DNA of 47,561 bases from positions 1 to 47,561 of the IMG/VR virus record IMGVR_UViG_3300037202_000211, one strand, 5' to 3'. The DNA is from a virus. Positions 23,987 to 32,740 of the stretch are shown in pieces; position 1 is the stretch's first letter, and each line of letters starts with the position of its first letter. Position numbers and translations under genes: made by a program. A model generated the notes under the pieces. That model was not told the DNA's origin. It saw only the letters and a program-made list of their open reading frames with translations, and ran no database searches.

Positions 23987-24232
23987 TCAGTACTCCAGTC
24001 CTTTCTGGTCCACCGCGCTGCGGTCGCCCAGGCTGGCGAGGACGTAGGCCAGTTCTTCGTTGACGCGGCCGAGGTCGCCAGCGTATCCCCAGTTGGCGGG
24101 CTCCTGTGCCTGACACCCACGGTGGACGTCCAGGCGGAAGGCGATGCGTTTCAAAAGGTCCTGGCACTCGGCGTGGCGTTCGGCGTAGCAGGCGGCGGCG
24201 GTTTGCTTGGTGGTCTTGGTGGTGCGTGGCAT
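23987..24232 (-). CDS. Small hypothetical protein, 81 residues
   Basis: First gene of the minus-strand operon. It is helical with scattered Cys ('ACYAERHAECQDLLKRIAFR') and an acidic C-terminus. No domain was recognised. The 82-base space to the divergent terminase gene (from 24315) must hold the operon promoter; I see TATAGG near the start on the minus strand but no convincing -35. Confidence 0.6.
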   Translation of the reverse strand: MPRTTKTTKQTAAACYAERHAECQDLLKRIAFRLDVHRGCQAQEPANWGYAGDLGRVNEELAYVLASLGDRSAVDQKGLEY

Positions 24233-24314
24233 CGAACCTATACATCACTTCAGTCGCGGCGAATAGCAACGGCAAAGTTCGATTTGTCGGAAGAAAGATT
24301 CACTGGGCGAACGT

Positions 24315-24851
24315 ATGGCGATGATGGGCATTTCTCTTCGGGCATACGCGCGGATGCGCGGGTGCAGTCTGCCTGCTGTTCAAAAGGCCATTGCCAGCAA
24401 GCGCATCACGACGCTGCCTGACGGGAGCATCGACCCGGAGCGTGCCAACCAGGAATGGGCCAGGAACACCTTCGCCGGCCAGACGGTCAATCGAACGGCG
24501 GCCGCAGCACCGAAGGAACGGGTCTCCCCGATGCCCGAACAGCCGACAGCGACGGGCGATCCGGTCGCTCAATATCTGCGTGCCCGCGCCGTCAAAACGA
24601 GTTTTGAAGCGCGCACGGCGCAGTTGGAATATGAAGAGCGCGCCGGCAAGCTGATCCAGGCGGTGCGCGCCTCGGAGTATGCCGCGAGTTTCTCGGCCAT
24701 TGTGAAAGACCACCTCCAGGCGCGTGCCGACCGTTTGGCGCTCATGCTGGCCGCCGTCAACGACGAGAAAGCCATCCATCGGTTACTGAAAAACGATGAT
24801 GAGGCCGTGCTGCGCAAGGTGAGCAAGGCCATCGCGGACGCAGGTTTGTAA
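24315..24851 (+). CDS. Terminase small subunit (Nu1-like)
   Basis: A 178-residue DNA-packaging protein. The N-terminal winged helix, 'ISLRAYARMRGCSLPAVQKA' followed by 'KRITTLPDGSIDPERANQEW', matches lambda Nu1-type small terminases that recognise the packaging site. The C-terminal half is helical ('ARTAQLEYEERAGKLIQAV') and would pair with the large subunit. The large subunit starts 2 bases after its stop, the usual order. ATG 24315, or 24321 in the same frame. Confidence 0.85.
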   Translation: MAMMGISLRAYARMRGCSLPAVQKAIASKRITTLPDGSIDPERANQEWARNTFAGQTVNRTAAAAPKERVSPMPEQPTATGDPVAQYLRARAVKTSFEARTAQLEYEERAGKLIQAVRASEYAASFSAIVKDHLQARADRLALMLAAVNDEKAIHRLLKNDDEAVLRKVSKAIADAGL

Positions 24852-24852
24852 C

Positions 24853-26748
24853 ATGCATCCGTTCTCCATCCATGAGGTTGGCGCCGCGGCCATGCTGCCG
24901 CCGCGCGACATTACCGTTTCCCAGTGGGCGGATGAGAACCGCGTGCTGACCGGCGGCGCGGCGGCCGAACGGGGCCAGTGGCGCACGCGGCCTTACCAGC
25001 GCGAGCCGATGGACGTACTCAGTCCCAGTCATCCCTGCCGCCAGGTCGTGGTGCTATCGGGAGCGCAGATCCTCAAGACGGAAGTGCTCCTCAACTTCAT
25101 CGGCTTCATCGCCGATGTGGATCCGGGACCGGTGCTGGTGGTGGAGCCGCGCACGGAGGATGCCAAGGCCCTCTCGAAAGACCGCGTGGCGCCCATGTTC
25201 CGCGCGACGCCGGCACTCCGTGGGAAGATCGCGCCCGTCAAGTCGCGCGATTCGAGCAACACCACACTGCACAAGGTTCTCGCCAATGGCGCAGGGCAGA
25301 TCACGCTGACCGGGGCGATCTCGCCGTCGGGGCTGGCCATGCGGCCGATCCGCTATGCGCTGCTGGATGAGGTGGACCGTTACCCGGCCAGCGCGGGCAC
25401 GGAGGGCGACCCGGTGTCGCTGGCGATCCAGCGCACCGCGGAATTCGCCCACAACAAAAAGATCGTCATGGCGTCTACGCCGACGATCAAGGGCGTCAGC
25501 CGCATCGAGCTGGCGTGGCGTGAGAGCGACCAGCGCGATTACTTCGTGCCCTGCCCGCAGTGCGGGTGCTTCCAGGTGCTCGCGTTCGGCGATGGCACGG
25601 GGCCGGGCGTGGTGTGGCCAGAGGGGAAACCCGAAGACGCTGCGTATCGTTGCGCCGGGTGCCACGAGCTAATTCCTCACCGCCTCAAAGCTGAGATGGT
25701 GGAGCGCGGCGAGTACCGCGCGGCGAATCCGTCCTCGCCGATTCCCGGCTTCCGCGTGTCGCAACTGATCTCGCCCAAGAAGTCCTGGGGAGAAATCGCC
25801 GTGGAATTTCTGGCGGCGAAGAAGTCGCCGGAGACGCTTAAGGCATTTCTGAACACGGTGCTCGCTGAGTTGTGGGAGGAGATCCACGAAGTAGCGACGG
25901 ACGCCCATGGGTTGTGGAACCGTTGCGAGCCTTTCGAAGCCGAGGCACCGGACGGGGTGGCGCTGATCACGGCAGGCGTCGATGTGCAGGCTGATCGCCT
26001 GGAGATGGAAATCGCCGGGTGGGGGCGCGATGAAGAATCCTGGTCGATCGCCTATCACGTGATCCCTGGCGACGTGACCCGCAACGAAGTGTGGGAACAC
26101 TTGGAAGGCCTGCTGCTCTCCGAGTACCTGCATGCGTCGGGGCTGCCGATGCGGATCGTCGCGACGTGCATCGACTGCGGGTTCAAGGATGCCACCGTGC
26201 TGCATTTCACACGCGACCGTTACAACCGGCGTGTCTATGCCACCAAGGGGCGCGCGGGCGAATCGCCGATCTGGCCGCGCAAGCCGAGCCGTAAGAACCA
26301 GACGCCGTTCTTCATGATCGGTGTGGATGCGGCGAAGACGGCGATCTATGACCGGCTGAAGCTCCGGGATATTGGGCCGGGCTATTGCCACTTCCCGATC
26401 GGGCGGGACCTCGAGTACTTCGAGCAGTTGACCGCCGAGAGGAAGTTCACGCGCTACCACAACGGGTTTCCGAAGCAGGAATGGCGGAAGCCGGCTAACG
26501 CCCGCAACGAAGGCTTGGATGCGCGGGTGCTCGCGTACGCGGCGCTGCACGCGCTGTACGCCAGCGGCTTGAAACTGCCGGTGCATTGTGACCGCTTCGC
26601 ACGGATGGTGCAGACGCGGCGGGGGGAGACGCCACAGGCAACTCCTGCGGTGACAAAGCCGTCCAACACCGACCGCCCGGCTCCGCCTTCCACAGAGCGC
26701 GGCGAAGACCCATGGATACCGCGCCGCAACTGGTTCGGGCGAAATTGA
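24853..26748 (+). CDS. Terminase large subunit, GpA family
   Basis: A lambda GpA-type packaging motor and nuclease, 631 residues. The ATPase domain has the deviant Walker A 'LSGAQILKTEVL' and a Walker B region 'YALLDEVDRYP'. A zinc-ribbon insertion has 'PCPQCGCFQ' and 'RCAGCHELIP'. The C-terminal nuclease has 'TAGVDVQADRLEMEIAGWG' and 'NEGLDARVLAYAALHAL' with the expected Asp residues. The last 50 residues are a Pro/Arg-rich tail. It cuts concatemeric DNA and drives it into proheads through the portal encoded just downstream. Confidence 0.95.
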   Translation: MHPFSIHEVGAAAMLPPRDITVSQWADENRVLTGGAAAERGQWRTRPYQREPMDVLSPSHPCRQVVVLSGAQILKTEVLLNFIGFIADVDPGPVLVVEPRTEDAKALSKDRVAPMFRATPALRGKIAPVKSRDSSNTTLHKVLANGAGQITLTGAISPSGLAMRPIRYALLDEVDRYPASAGTEGDPVSLAIQRTAEFAHNKKIVMASTPTIKGVSRIELAWRESDQRDYFVPCPQCGCFQVLAFGDGTGPGVVWPEGKPEDAAYRCAGCHELIPHRLKAEMVERGEYRAANPSSPIPGFRVSQLISPKKSWGEIAVEFLAAKKSPETLKAFLNTVLAELWEEIHEVATDAHGLWNRCEPFEAEAPDGVALITAGVDVQADRLEMEIAGWGRDEESWSIAYHVIPGDVTRNEVWEHLEGLLLSEYLHASGLPMRIVATCIDCGFKDATVLHFTRDRYNRRVYATKGRAGESPIWPRKPSRKNQTPFFMIGVDAAKTAIYDRLKLRDIGPGYCHFPIGRDLEYFEQLTAERKFTRYHNGFPKQEWRKPANARNEGLDARVLAYAALHALYASGLKLPVHCDRFARMVQTRRGETPQATPAVTKPSNTDRPAPPSTERGEDPWIPRRNWFGRN

Positions 26749-26749
26749 T

Positions 26750-27004
26750 ATGGCTCTGACGATTCAGCAGTTGCAAGCGAACCTGGACACGATCAACCAA
26801 GCGATCGGCAGTCCCACGCTGAAAGTGCGTTTCCCGGACGGGCGGGAGGTGACGTACCGATCTATGGACGAACTGCGCAAGGCGAAGGCCGAGATTGAAG
26901 AGGACATCCGGCAGGCCAGCGGGCAGACCGGGAGCCGAGTCCGGTTCGCGCAGCACCAGCGCGGGGACGGTCCCACAGGCCCAACGCTGGATGACCGCTG
27001 GTAA
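26750..27004 (+). CDS. gpW-like head-tail joining protein
   Basis: An 84-residue protein beginning 'LTIQQLQANLDTINQAIG', with 'VRFPDGREVTYRSMDELRKA' and a helical end, the usual look of gpW-type proteins placed between the terminase and portal genes. They stabilise filled heads and form part of the connector. The C-terminal 25 residues are polar. ATG 26750 is one base after the terminase stop, and the portal starts 4 bases after its own stop. Confidence 0.8.
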   Translation: MALTIQQLQANLDTINQAIGSPTLKVRFPDGREVTYRSMDELRKAKAEIEEDIRQASGQTGSRVRFAQHQRGDGPTGPTLDDRW

Positions 27005-27008
27005 CGAA

Positions 27009-28553
27009 ATGAATCTCCTCGATAAGGCCATCAGCATCGCGGCGCCGCGCGTTGCGTTGCAGCGTGTGCGTAGTCGCGTGGCACTCGAATTGACCACGGG
27101 CTACCTGGAGCGGCACGCGCAGCGGTTCCGCTACGAAGGCGCCACCGCAGGACGCCGCGCACACGGCTGGTACGCCGCCTCGACGGACGCCAACGTCGAG
27201 TTGATGGGGTCGCTCATCTGGCTCCGCAACCGCAGCCGCGATCTCATTCGCAACAATCCGTATGCGGCGCGCGCGGTGGAGGAACTGGCCGGGAATGTGG
27301 TTGGGACTGGAATCGTACCGAAAGCAAAAACCGGCAACACGGCCATCGACAAGATCATTGACGCCGAGTGGCCATTCTTCGCCGACGGCTGCGACACGCC
27401 GCAGCGCCTCGATTTCTATGGCATGCAGACGCTGACCGTCCGCACCATGGCGGAATCGGGAGAAGCGATTGTCCGTTTCCGGCCGCGACCCGCGGACGCC
27501 GGCCTGCGTATTCCGCTTCAGCTTCAGATGCTCGAAGCCGATTTCCTCGATCAGGCCCGCACGATGGGCCTGGTCAACGGCCATGTGATGGAGGGCGTCC
27601 AGTTCGATGAGATGGGACGCCGCGTCGCGTACTGGCTGTTCAGCTACCACCCGGGCGGCGTGCTGATCCTCAACCCGCGCGGCGGCATTGTGAGCCAGCC
27701 GGTTCCGGCCGACCAGATCATGCACGTTTACCGCGTGCTCCGGCCTGGCCAGGTGCGCGGCGTGCCGTGGCTAGCGCCGGTGATGATGGCGCTTCGCGAT
27801 CTTGACGACTACTGCGACGCGGAGCGGGTCCGCAAGAAGGTGGAAGCCTGTGTTACGGCGTTCGTGCAGCAACCGGAAGGCGTCGATGGCGATCCACTCG
27901 GCATCGCGGGAACCGATCCGTCCAGCGGGCTTCCGGTCGAGAGCTTCCAGCCCGGCATGGTTGAGTATCTGAAGCCCGGCCAGGACATCAAGTTCAACAA
28001 TCCGCCGCCGGCGGGCGGGTACCGAGAATACAAGATGACCGAGTTGCAGGGGATCATGGCTGGCATCGGGCTGCCTTACGAACTCGGCACCGGCGACATG
28101 TCGCAGGTAAACTACCCCCAACTGGCGCGGCGGGATGCTCGGCTTCCGCAACACGGTGGAGGCCTTCCGCTGGCTCACCCTGATCCCGTTGTTTGCGATG
28201 CCTGTGTGGCGGCGGTTCATCGACACGCTAGTTATGCAGGGCAAGATTCCGAAATCCGCGGCCAACGACCCGAAGATCGGACTGCGCAGTGTGCAGTGGA
28301 CCGCGCCACGGTTCGAATCGGTGGATCCGGTGAAAGACGCAGAGGGTGTATTGAAAGATGTCCGCATGGGCCGCAAGACCTGGTTCGAGGCCGTGCTGGA
28401 GAACGGTTACGACCCTCCCACCCAGCTTGCGCAGATTGCACTGTTCAACAAGCTGGTGGACAAATTCGAAATCATCCTGGACTCGGACCCGCGCAACACG
28501 ACGCTCCGCGGCCAGGAGCAGCCGGCCGCAACGGAGGAGCGGACCCCGAGTAG
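27009..28553 (+). CDS. Portal protein, lambda family, N-terminal part (frameshifted)
   Basis: The lambda gpB-type portal forms the ring through which DNA enters. Recognisable parts are 'DLIRNNPYAARAVEELAGNV', 'ESGEAIVRFRPRP', 'PADQIMHVYRVLRPGQVRGV' and 'GIGLPYELGTGDMSQVNY'. After about residue 369 the frame yields Pro/Arg/Ala-rich nonsense to 28553, while the true C-terminal half continues in the next frame (ORF at 28135). The break lies at or just after a run of five C at 28115-28119. Removing one C gives one 562-residue portal. ATG 27009 is used; the frame is open upstream to 26895 within the joining gene. Confidence 0.9.
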   Translation: MNLLDKAISIAAPRVALQRVRSRVALELTTGYLERHAQRFRYEGATAGRRAHGWYAASTDANVELMGSLIWLRNRSRDLIRNNPYAARAVEELAGNVVGTGIVPKAKTGNTAIDKIIDAEWPFFADGCDTPQRLDFYGMQTLTVRTMAESGEAIVRFRPRPADAGLRIPLQLQMLEADFLDQARTMGLVNGHVMEGVQFDEMGRRVAYWLFSYHPGGVLILNPRGGIVSQPVPADQIMHVYRVLRPGQVRGVPWLAPVMMALRDLDDYCDAERVRKKVEACVTAFVQQPEGVDGDPLGIAGTDPSSGLPVESFQPGMVEYLKPGQDIKFNNPPPAGGYREYKMTELQGIMAGIGLPYELGTGDMSQVNYPQLARRDARLPQHGGGLPLAHPDPVVCDACVAAVHRHASYAGQDSEIRGQRPEDRTAQCAVDRATVRIGGSGERRRGCIERCPHGPQDLVRGRAGERLRPSHPACADCTVQQAGGQIRNHPGLGPAQHDAPRPGAAGRNGGADPE

Positions 28554-28698
28554 CAAAGTGGCTCCCACCAAGTCCAAGGGTCAGGGTTTCACGGGGCTTT
28601 CGGAAGAGGACCTGGGCATGGTGAAAGATCTGCTCGTCGCCGGCATGTCGCGCGCGGGCAGCGGTTTCGAATCGGCCCCACGGCTGTATCGCGGCTGA
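28135..28698 (+). CDS. Portal protein, C-terminal part (out of frame with the N-terminal part)
   Basis: These 188 residues are the end of the lambda-type portal: 'GFRNTVEAFRWLTLIPLFAM', 'PKIGLRSVQWTAPRFESVDP' and 'AEGVLKDVRMGRKTWFEAVL'. In this frame the TAA at 28108-28110 closes the upstream side, and reading from 28111 gives PNWRGG before the Met. The frame change must therefore lie between 28111 and 28135. ATG 28135 is probably not a true start; the part is best read as the continuation of the gene at 27009. Confidence 0.85.
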   Translation: MLGFRNTVEAFRWLTLIPLFAMPVWRRFIDTLVMQGKIPKSAANDPKIGLRSVQWTAPRFESVDPVKDAEGVLKDVRMGRKTWFEAVLENGYDPPTQLAQIALFNKLVDKFEIILDSDPRNTTLRGQEQPAATEERTPSSKVAPTKSKGQGFTGLSEEDLGMVKDLLVAGMSRAGSGFESAPRLYRG

Positions 28699-28724
28699 AG
28701 ACTCAACCACAAGGAAGGACACCA

Positions 28725-29213
28725 ATGAAAGGGAACCCACAGGTAATCGCTGGGCTTCAGGAGGCCGCCAACGTTGAAGGCTCCATGATGCTTCAGTATC
28801 TTCTCGACCAGCGCGACGTGAAGCGCCTGGGCCTGGATCTGGCCGACGGCCTCAAGCAACTCAAGGAGCAGTGCGAGGACCATATGAAGTGCCTGGTGAG
28901 CCGCGTCCTGTTCCTCGAGGGCGCGCCCACGATTGAGCTGAAGCCCGCGGCGACCCACGATAGCGTCACCGAGATTCTGAATGATGCGTTTGCCGCCGAG
29001 CAGGCTGCCATCGCGCGGTTCACCGACCTCTGCAAACAGTGCTACGACGCCGGCGACATGTCGAATTTCCACTTCTATCAGCACCTGGTGAAGTGGCATC
29101 GCGAGGGCGACGACAAGTTCAAAGGCCATGTCGCGTGGCTGCAGAAGCAACTCTACCAGTTGAAGAAGCTGGGAGAAAACGACTACATCGCCGTCAGCGC
29201 GGTGAAGGACTAA
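28725..29213 (+). CDS. Bacterioferritin-like protein in the phage head operon
   Basis: A 162-residue four-helix ferritin-like protein. The start 'MKGNPQVIAGLQEAANVE', the middle 'LVSRVLFLEGAPTIEL' and the end 'GHVAWLQKQLYQLKKLGEND' match bacterioferritin over its whole length. Aligned by eye with E. coli Bfr, ligands Glu18, His54, Glu94 and His130 are kept (here Glu18, His53, Glu92, His135). The positions of Glu51 and Glu127 hold Cys50 and Phe132, and the haem-ligand Met52 is Glu51. It may therefore bind iron weakly or serve structurally. It lies between the portal and protease/capsid genes with an AAGGA ribosome site, so it should be expressed with virion genes. Confidence 0.88.
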   Translation: MKGNPQVIAGLQEAANVEGSMMLQYLLDQRDVKRLGLDLADGLKQLKEQCEDHMKCLVSRVLFLEGAPTIELKPAATHDSVTEILNDAFAAEQAAIARFTDLCKQCYDAGDMSNFHFYQHLVKWHREGDDKFKGHVAWLQKQLYQLKKLGENDYIAVSAVKD

Positions 29214-29222
29214 GGAGGCACC

Positions 29223-31466
29223 ATGCCGCTTCTACGAACTGAAGTATCCGCTGCGGGTACCGGCGCGCCGCCGCCCGCGCAGGCTGACGCTGAAATCTTC
29301 TCAGCCGACGCACAGGTGCTGCCGAGCACTGCCAACGCCAAGGACGGCACCATCGATGTGGTCTGGTACAGCGGCACCGCCGTTCCGAGGGTTGACCGCT
29401 CGACCGGGGAACCCTACATGCTCCAGCTCGACATGCAGGGCTGCCGTTTCGACCGGCTGAACAACGGAGCTCCGGTGTTCGACACCCATTTCACCGGAGA
29501 CGATTTCAAGTCCCTCATGGCGGGCAAGGTCGGCACGCGAGCCCAGTTGGGCGTGGTGCGCCGCGCCTGGCCCAATGGCGAGAAGGGCATGGCGACCCTG
29601 CAATTCGATCTGGGCGATCCGGATGGCGCCGAGATATTCCGCAAAGCCAGCACCGGCATCCTGCAAAACCTCAGCTTCGGAACCTTTGTGTACAAACGCG
29701 AAAAGGTGGATGCGCAGACTGAAGGAATGCCGGAGGGCAAGCCGCCCTACCTGAACGACAAGGAAATCGGCATGTTCAAGGCTACCGACTGGGAGCCTTT
29801 CGAGATTTCGCCTTGCACGGTGCCGGCCGATTTCAACACGTGCTTTCTGAGCGCACAACCCAACGATTCAGTACGGGCAATCAGCCCACAAAAGGAGAAA
29901 CCTGCAATGGAACAGACGACCACGCAGGACACGGGCGCGGATGCCCGTACTGTGAACGATCAGGCCCTGGCCGCCGCGCGTGAAGAGGCGGTCCAGGCCG
30001 AACGGGAGCGCGTCAGCGAAATCCAAACGCTGGGCGCGACCGCAATCAAATACGGGATCGACGAGACCGTCATCAGCGACTTCATCGCCAAGGGCGTGCC
30101 CGTCGATCAGGCGCGGAAGGAACTGTTCGCCCATCTCGCGACCAAGGGCCAGCAGGGAGTCCCGCCGCGCCCAGGCGCAGAGGGCCCGTCAATCCCGATT
30201 CGCGCCGAACGCGGTGGATCGGTGACCCGCGACGGCATGGAGCAGCGCCTTGCCTGCATGCAGATGGCTCTGTTGCTGCGCGCGGACGGGCGGTTCTTCC
30301 TGGCTCGACGCAGGGATCACAACGGAAACGAAACCGGGGAATACCTCGATGGCTACGGTCCCGAGCAGCAGCGGCAAGCCGTCGAGATGGCCCGCGAGTA
30401 CCGCAATTTCAAGCTCATCGACATGGCCAAGGAGGCGCTGACGTTCCGCGGCATCAACCCGCGCGGAATGGACGTGACGCGGGTCGCGGAACTGGCGCTG
30501 AAGGGCCCGTCGCGTGGGCCGGAATTCTTTATGGGCGGCGCCGAATCGACTTCGGACTTCCCGGCGATCCTGGCCAATGTCGCCAATAAGACTCTGCGGC
30601 AAGGCTACGAAGCCTATCCGCGCACCTTCCAGCCCTTCTGCCGGCAGGTCACGGCGCAGGACTTCAAGCCCATCAACCGCGTGATGCTTGCCGATGCGCC
30701 CGTCTTGCAGGCGCTGAACGAGAAAGGCGAGTACCACCGCGCCAATCTGACCGACAACAACATCAACTACGCGCTCGGCACCTATGGCGAGATCGTCGCG
30801 CTGACCCGTAAGGTGATCATCAACGACGACCTTCAGGCGTTTACGCGCGTCCCGGCTCTTCTCGGCGTGGCTGCGGCGCAGCTCGAATCGAACACCGTTT
30901 GGGCAATCATCACGTCGAATCCGGCGGCGGTGTACGCGGGCGACAAGAACTCCACGGCGCTGTTCCACGCCAATCACGGCAACCTGCTGACCGGCGTGGC
31001 CAGCGCCATCGATTCCACCGTTGCCAATTCCGCTCCGTTGACTGCCTTGGGTAAGGGGCGCGGCGCCATGCGCTTGCAGAAGGGACCGCAGGGCACTCCT
31101 CTGAACCTCATTCCGCGGTTCATCGCCGTGCCGACGGCGCTCGAGACTTACATGCTCCAGCTCGTATACCCGATCAACATCGCGTCGGCCGATGCCACGA
31201 AGGTGGTTCCGGAATGGGTGCGCAGCCTGGTTCCGGTGGTCGAGCCGCGTCTCGACGCCGCGGCGAACGGGACCACGGGCTGGTATCTGATCGCGGACCC
31301 GGCGCAGATCGACACCGTGGAGTACTGCTACCTGGAAGGGCAGCAGGGCGTGTACATCGAAACCAAGCAGGGATTCGAGGTGGACGGCGTCGAAATCAAA
31401 GCGCGCATGGACTTCGGCGCGGCGGCCCTCGACTATCGCGGCCTCCAGAAGAACGCCGGCCAGTAG
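29223..31466 (+). CDS. Prohead protease / major capsid protein fusion
   Basis: A 747-residue fusion. The N-terminal protease domain (about 30-210) has 'PVFDTHFTGDDFKSLM' (His) and 'STGILQNLSFGTFV' (probable Ser), as in HK97/U35-like prohead proteases. A scaffold-like helical linker follows (230-320, 'EEAVQAERERVSEIQTLG'), then an HK97-fold capsid domain (about 330-747; 'YGEIVALTRKVIINDDLQAF', 'PRFIAVPTALETYMLQLVY', 'GVEIKARMDFGAAALDYRGL'). The protease would release mature capsid subunits. AAGGAGG before ATG 29223 is a strong ribosome site. Fusions of this kind are known in phages. Confidence 0.92.
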   Translation: MPLLRTEVSAAGTGAPPPAQADAEIFSADAQVLPSTANAKDGTIDVVWYSGTAVPRVDRSTGEPYMLQLDMQGCRFDRLNNGAPVFDTHFTGDDFKSLMAGKVGTRAQLGVVRRAWPNGEKGMATLQFDLGDPDGAEIFRKASTGILQNLSFGTFVYKREKVDAQTEGMPEGKPPYLNDKEIGMFKATDWEPFEISPCTVPADFNTCFLSAQPNDSVRAISPQKEKPAMEQTTTQDTGADARTVNDQALAAAREEAVQAERERVSEIQTLGATAIKYGIDETVISDFIAKGVPVDQARKELFAHLATKGQQGVPPRPGAEGPSIPIRAERGGSVTRDGMEQRLACMQMALLLRADGRFFLARRRDHNGNETGEYLDGYGPEQQRQAVEMAREYRNFKLIDMAKEALTFRGINPRGMDVTRVAELALKGPSRGPEFFMGGAESTSDFPAILANVANKTLRQGYEAYPRTFQPFCRQVTAQDFKPINRVMLADAPVLQALNEKGEYHRANLTDNNINYALGTYGEIVALTRKVIINDDLQAFTRVPALLGVAAAQLESNTVWAIITSNPAAVYAGDKNSTALFHANHGNLLTGVASAIDSTVANSAPLTALGKGRGAMRLQKGPQGTPLNLIPRFIAVPTALETYMLQLVYPINIASADATKVVPEWVRSLVPVVEPRLDAAANGTTGWYLIADPAQIDTVEYCYLEGQQGVYIETKQGFEVDGVEIKARMDFGAAALDYRGLQKNAGQ

Positions 31467-31544
31467 GGCGCGGCCTGGCGTAGAAAACCAACAACAGACC
31501 GGGGCGGCGCGAGCTGCCCCGGCAAGGAACAGGAGAAGAATTCC

Positions 31545-32339
31545 ATGCAGAATTACGTTCAAAAAGGTCAAACCCTCACGGTGACTGCGCCCTATGCACT
31601 CCTCAGTGGCGGCGGTTGCCAGGTGGGTAACATTTTCGGGGTGTCGGTCAACACCCAGAACATCGGCGACTCCAGCGAGATCGTGGTGGAGGGCGTGTTC
31701 GATCTGGCCAAGGACGCGAGCACGTTCAACTCGGGCGACAAAGTCTTCTGGAACAACACGACCCAGCAGGCCACGTCGAGCACGTTGACGGCGGCCGGAG
31801 CGTCGAATAAGGAAATCGGCTTCGCGGTCCTGAACCAGGCCAGCGGGGTGAACGCGCCAGGCGGCCAGACCACGGATGCCACGGTTCGCGTGCGGCTCAA
31901 TCCGCTCGGCTTTGGCCCGGTGCAGGCTGCCGATACCGATCCGTCGCTGATCCAGAAAGCCGTCGTCACGCTCACGGCGGCGCAGATCATGGCGATGTAC
32001 GGGGCGGCGGTCAGCATTCTGCCGGCCCCTGCGGCCGGCCAGGTGCTCGTGATCGACCAGCTCATCGCGCAGATGAAGCCCGGCGCCACGCAGTTCACAG
32101 GCGGCGGCGCGGTCACTTTCCAGTATCACGGGACTGGCGTGGTGCCGCACTCCGGAAACATTCCCGCCGCGACCATCACCAGCGCGGCTGGCAGCGAGAA
32201 CGTGGTGCCGCCGCCTACCGGAACGATCCAGCCCCCGGCTGCCACGGGCCTGGACATCACTAACGGCACCGCCGCCTTCGCGACCGGCAACGGCACCATG
32301 GTCGTAACCGTGTTTTACTCCATCATCACGCTCAACTAG
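31545..32339 (+). CDS. DUF2190 domain protein, probable capsid decoration protein
   Basis: The N-terminal 100 residues show the DUF2190 pattern: 'MQNYVQKGQTLTVTAPYALL', 'GCQVGNIFGVSVNT', 'VEGVFDLAKDAS' and 'GDKVFWNNTTQQAT'. This is usual for small proteins placed right after major capsid genes, thought to decorate or cement the head. The C-terminal 130 residues are an extra, strand-rich Pro/Thr/Gly region ('ATITSAAGSENVVPPPTGTI') perhaps forming a surface domain. CAGGAG before ATG 31545. The 78-base gap before it holds nothing I recognise. Confidence 0.75.
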   Translation: MQNYVQKGQTLTVTAPYALLSGGGCQVGNIFGVSVNTQNIGDSSEIVVEGVFDLAKDASTFNSGDKVFWNNTTQQATSSTLTAAGASNKEIGFAVLNQASGVNAPGGQTTDATVRVRLNPLGFGPVQAADTDPSLIQKAVVTLTAAQIMAMYGAAVSILPAPAAGQVLVIDQLIAQMKPGATQFTGGGAVTFQYHGTGVVPHSGNIPAATITSAAGSENVVPPPTGTIQPPAATGLDITNGTAAFATGNGTMVVTVFYSIITLN

Positions 32340-32398
32340 TCCCGTCGACACTGCGCCTTGGGGCGGCCGTTGCGCCGCCCCGTTTTCCCCATCGATCT

Positions 32399-32740
32399 AT
32401 GTCCGACTGGCCCACCATCGACGCGGCAGTAAACGCCATCATGCAGGAGACGTTTGGCGAGCCGGTGGTGTACCAATCCGTGCAGGCTGGTTTCGCGGCT
32501 GGCGATCCCGCGACGGTCACTGCTATTCGCCATGCTCGCGTCCGCGAAGAATTCGGCGCATTGGCGAACGTCGAGGAGATCTCGGTCAATCCCACGGACC
32601 TTCCTAACTTTCCTCAGCGCGGGGATTGGGTGACCGCTTGGGGATCGCAATTTGTGGTGGCCACCGTGCGCCAGCCCGATCCATACGGACTGGTCGAACT
32701 TTCGCTGATGGCGCGAGCCGGGCAGGTTCCCAATGATTAA
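32399..32740 (+). CDS. Head-tail joining protein (gpFII-like)
   Basis: A 113-residue protein with a small beta-rich fold ('QRGDWVTAWGSQFVVATVRQ') and a helical N-terminus ('WPTIDAAVNAIMQETFGEPV'). Its place between the DUF2190 protein and tail genes fits a gpFII-like connector at the tail end of the neck. The similarity is short, so the assignment rests partly on gene order. The 3' end overlaps the next gene by 8 bases. Confidence 0.6.
   Translation: MSDWPTIDAAVNAIMQETFGEPVVYQSVQAGFAAGDPATVTAIRHARVREEFGALANVEEISVNPTDLPNFPQRGDWVTAWGSQFVVATVRQPDPYGLVELSLMARAGQVPND

Noticed and set aside
30189-32351. 720-residue minus-strand frame opposite the capsid genes
   Set aside because: It is a GC-rich antisense shadow of the protease/capsid and DUF2190 genes; its composition has no natural protein character.
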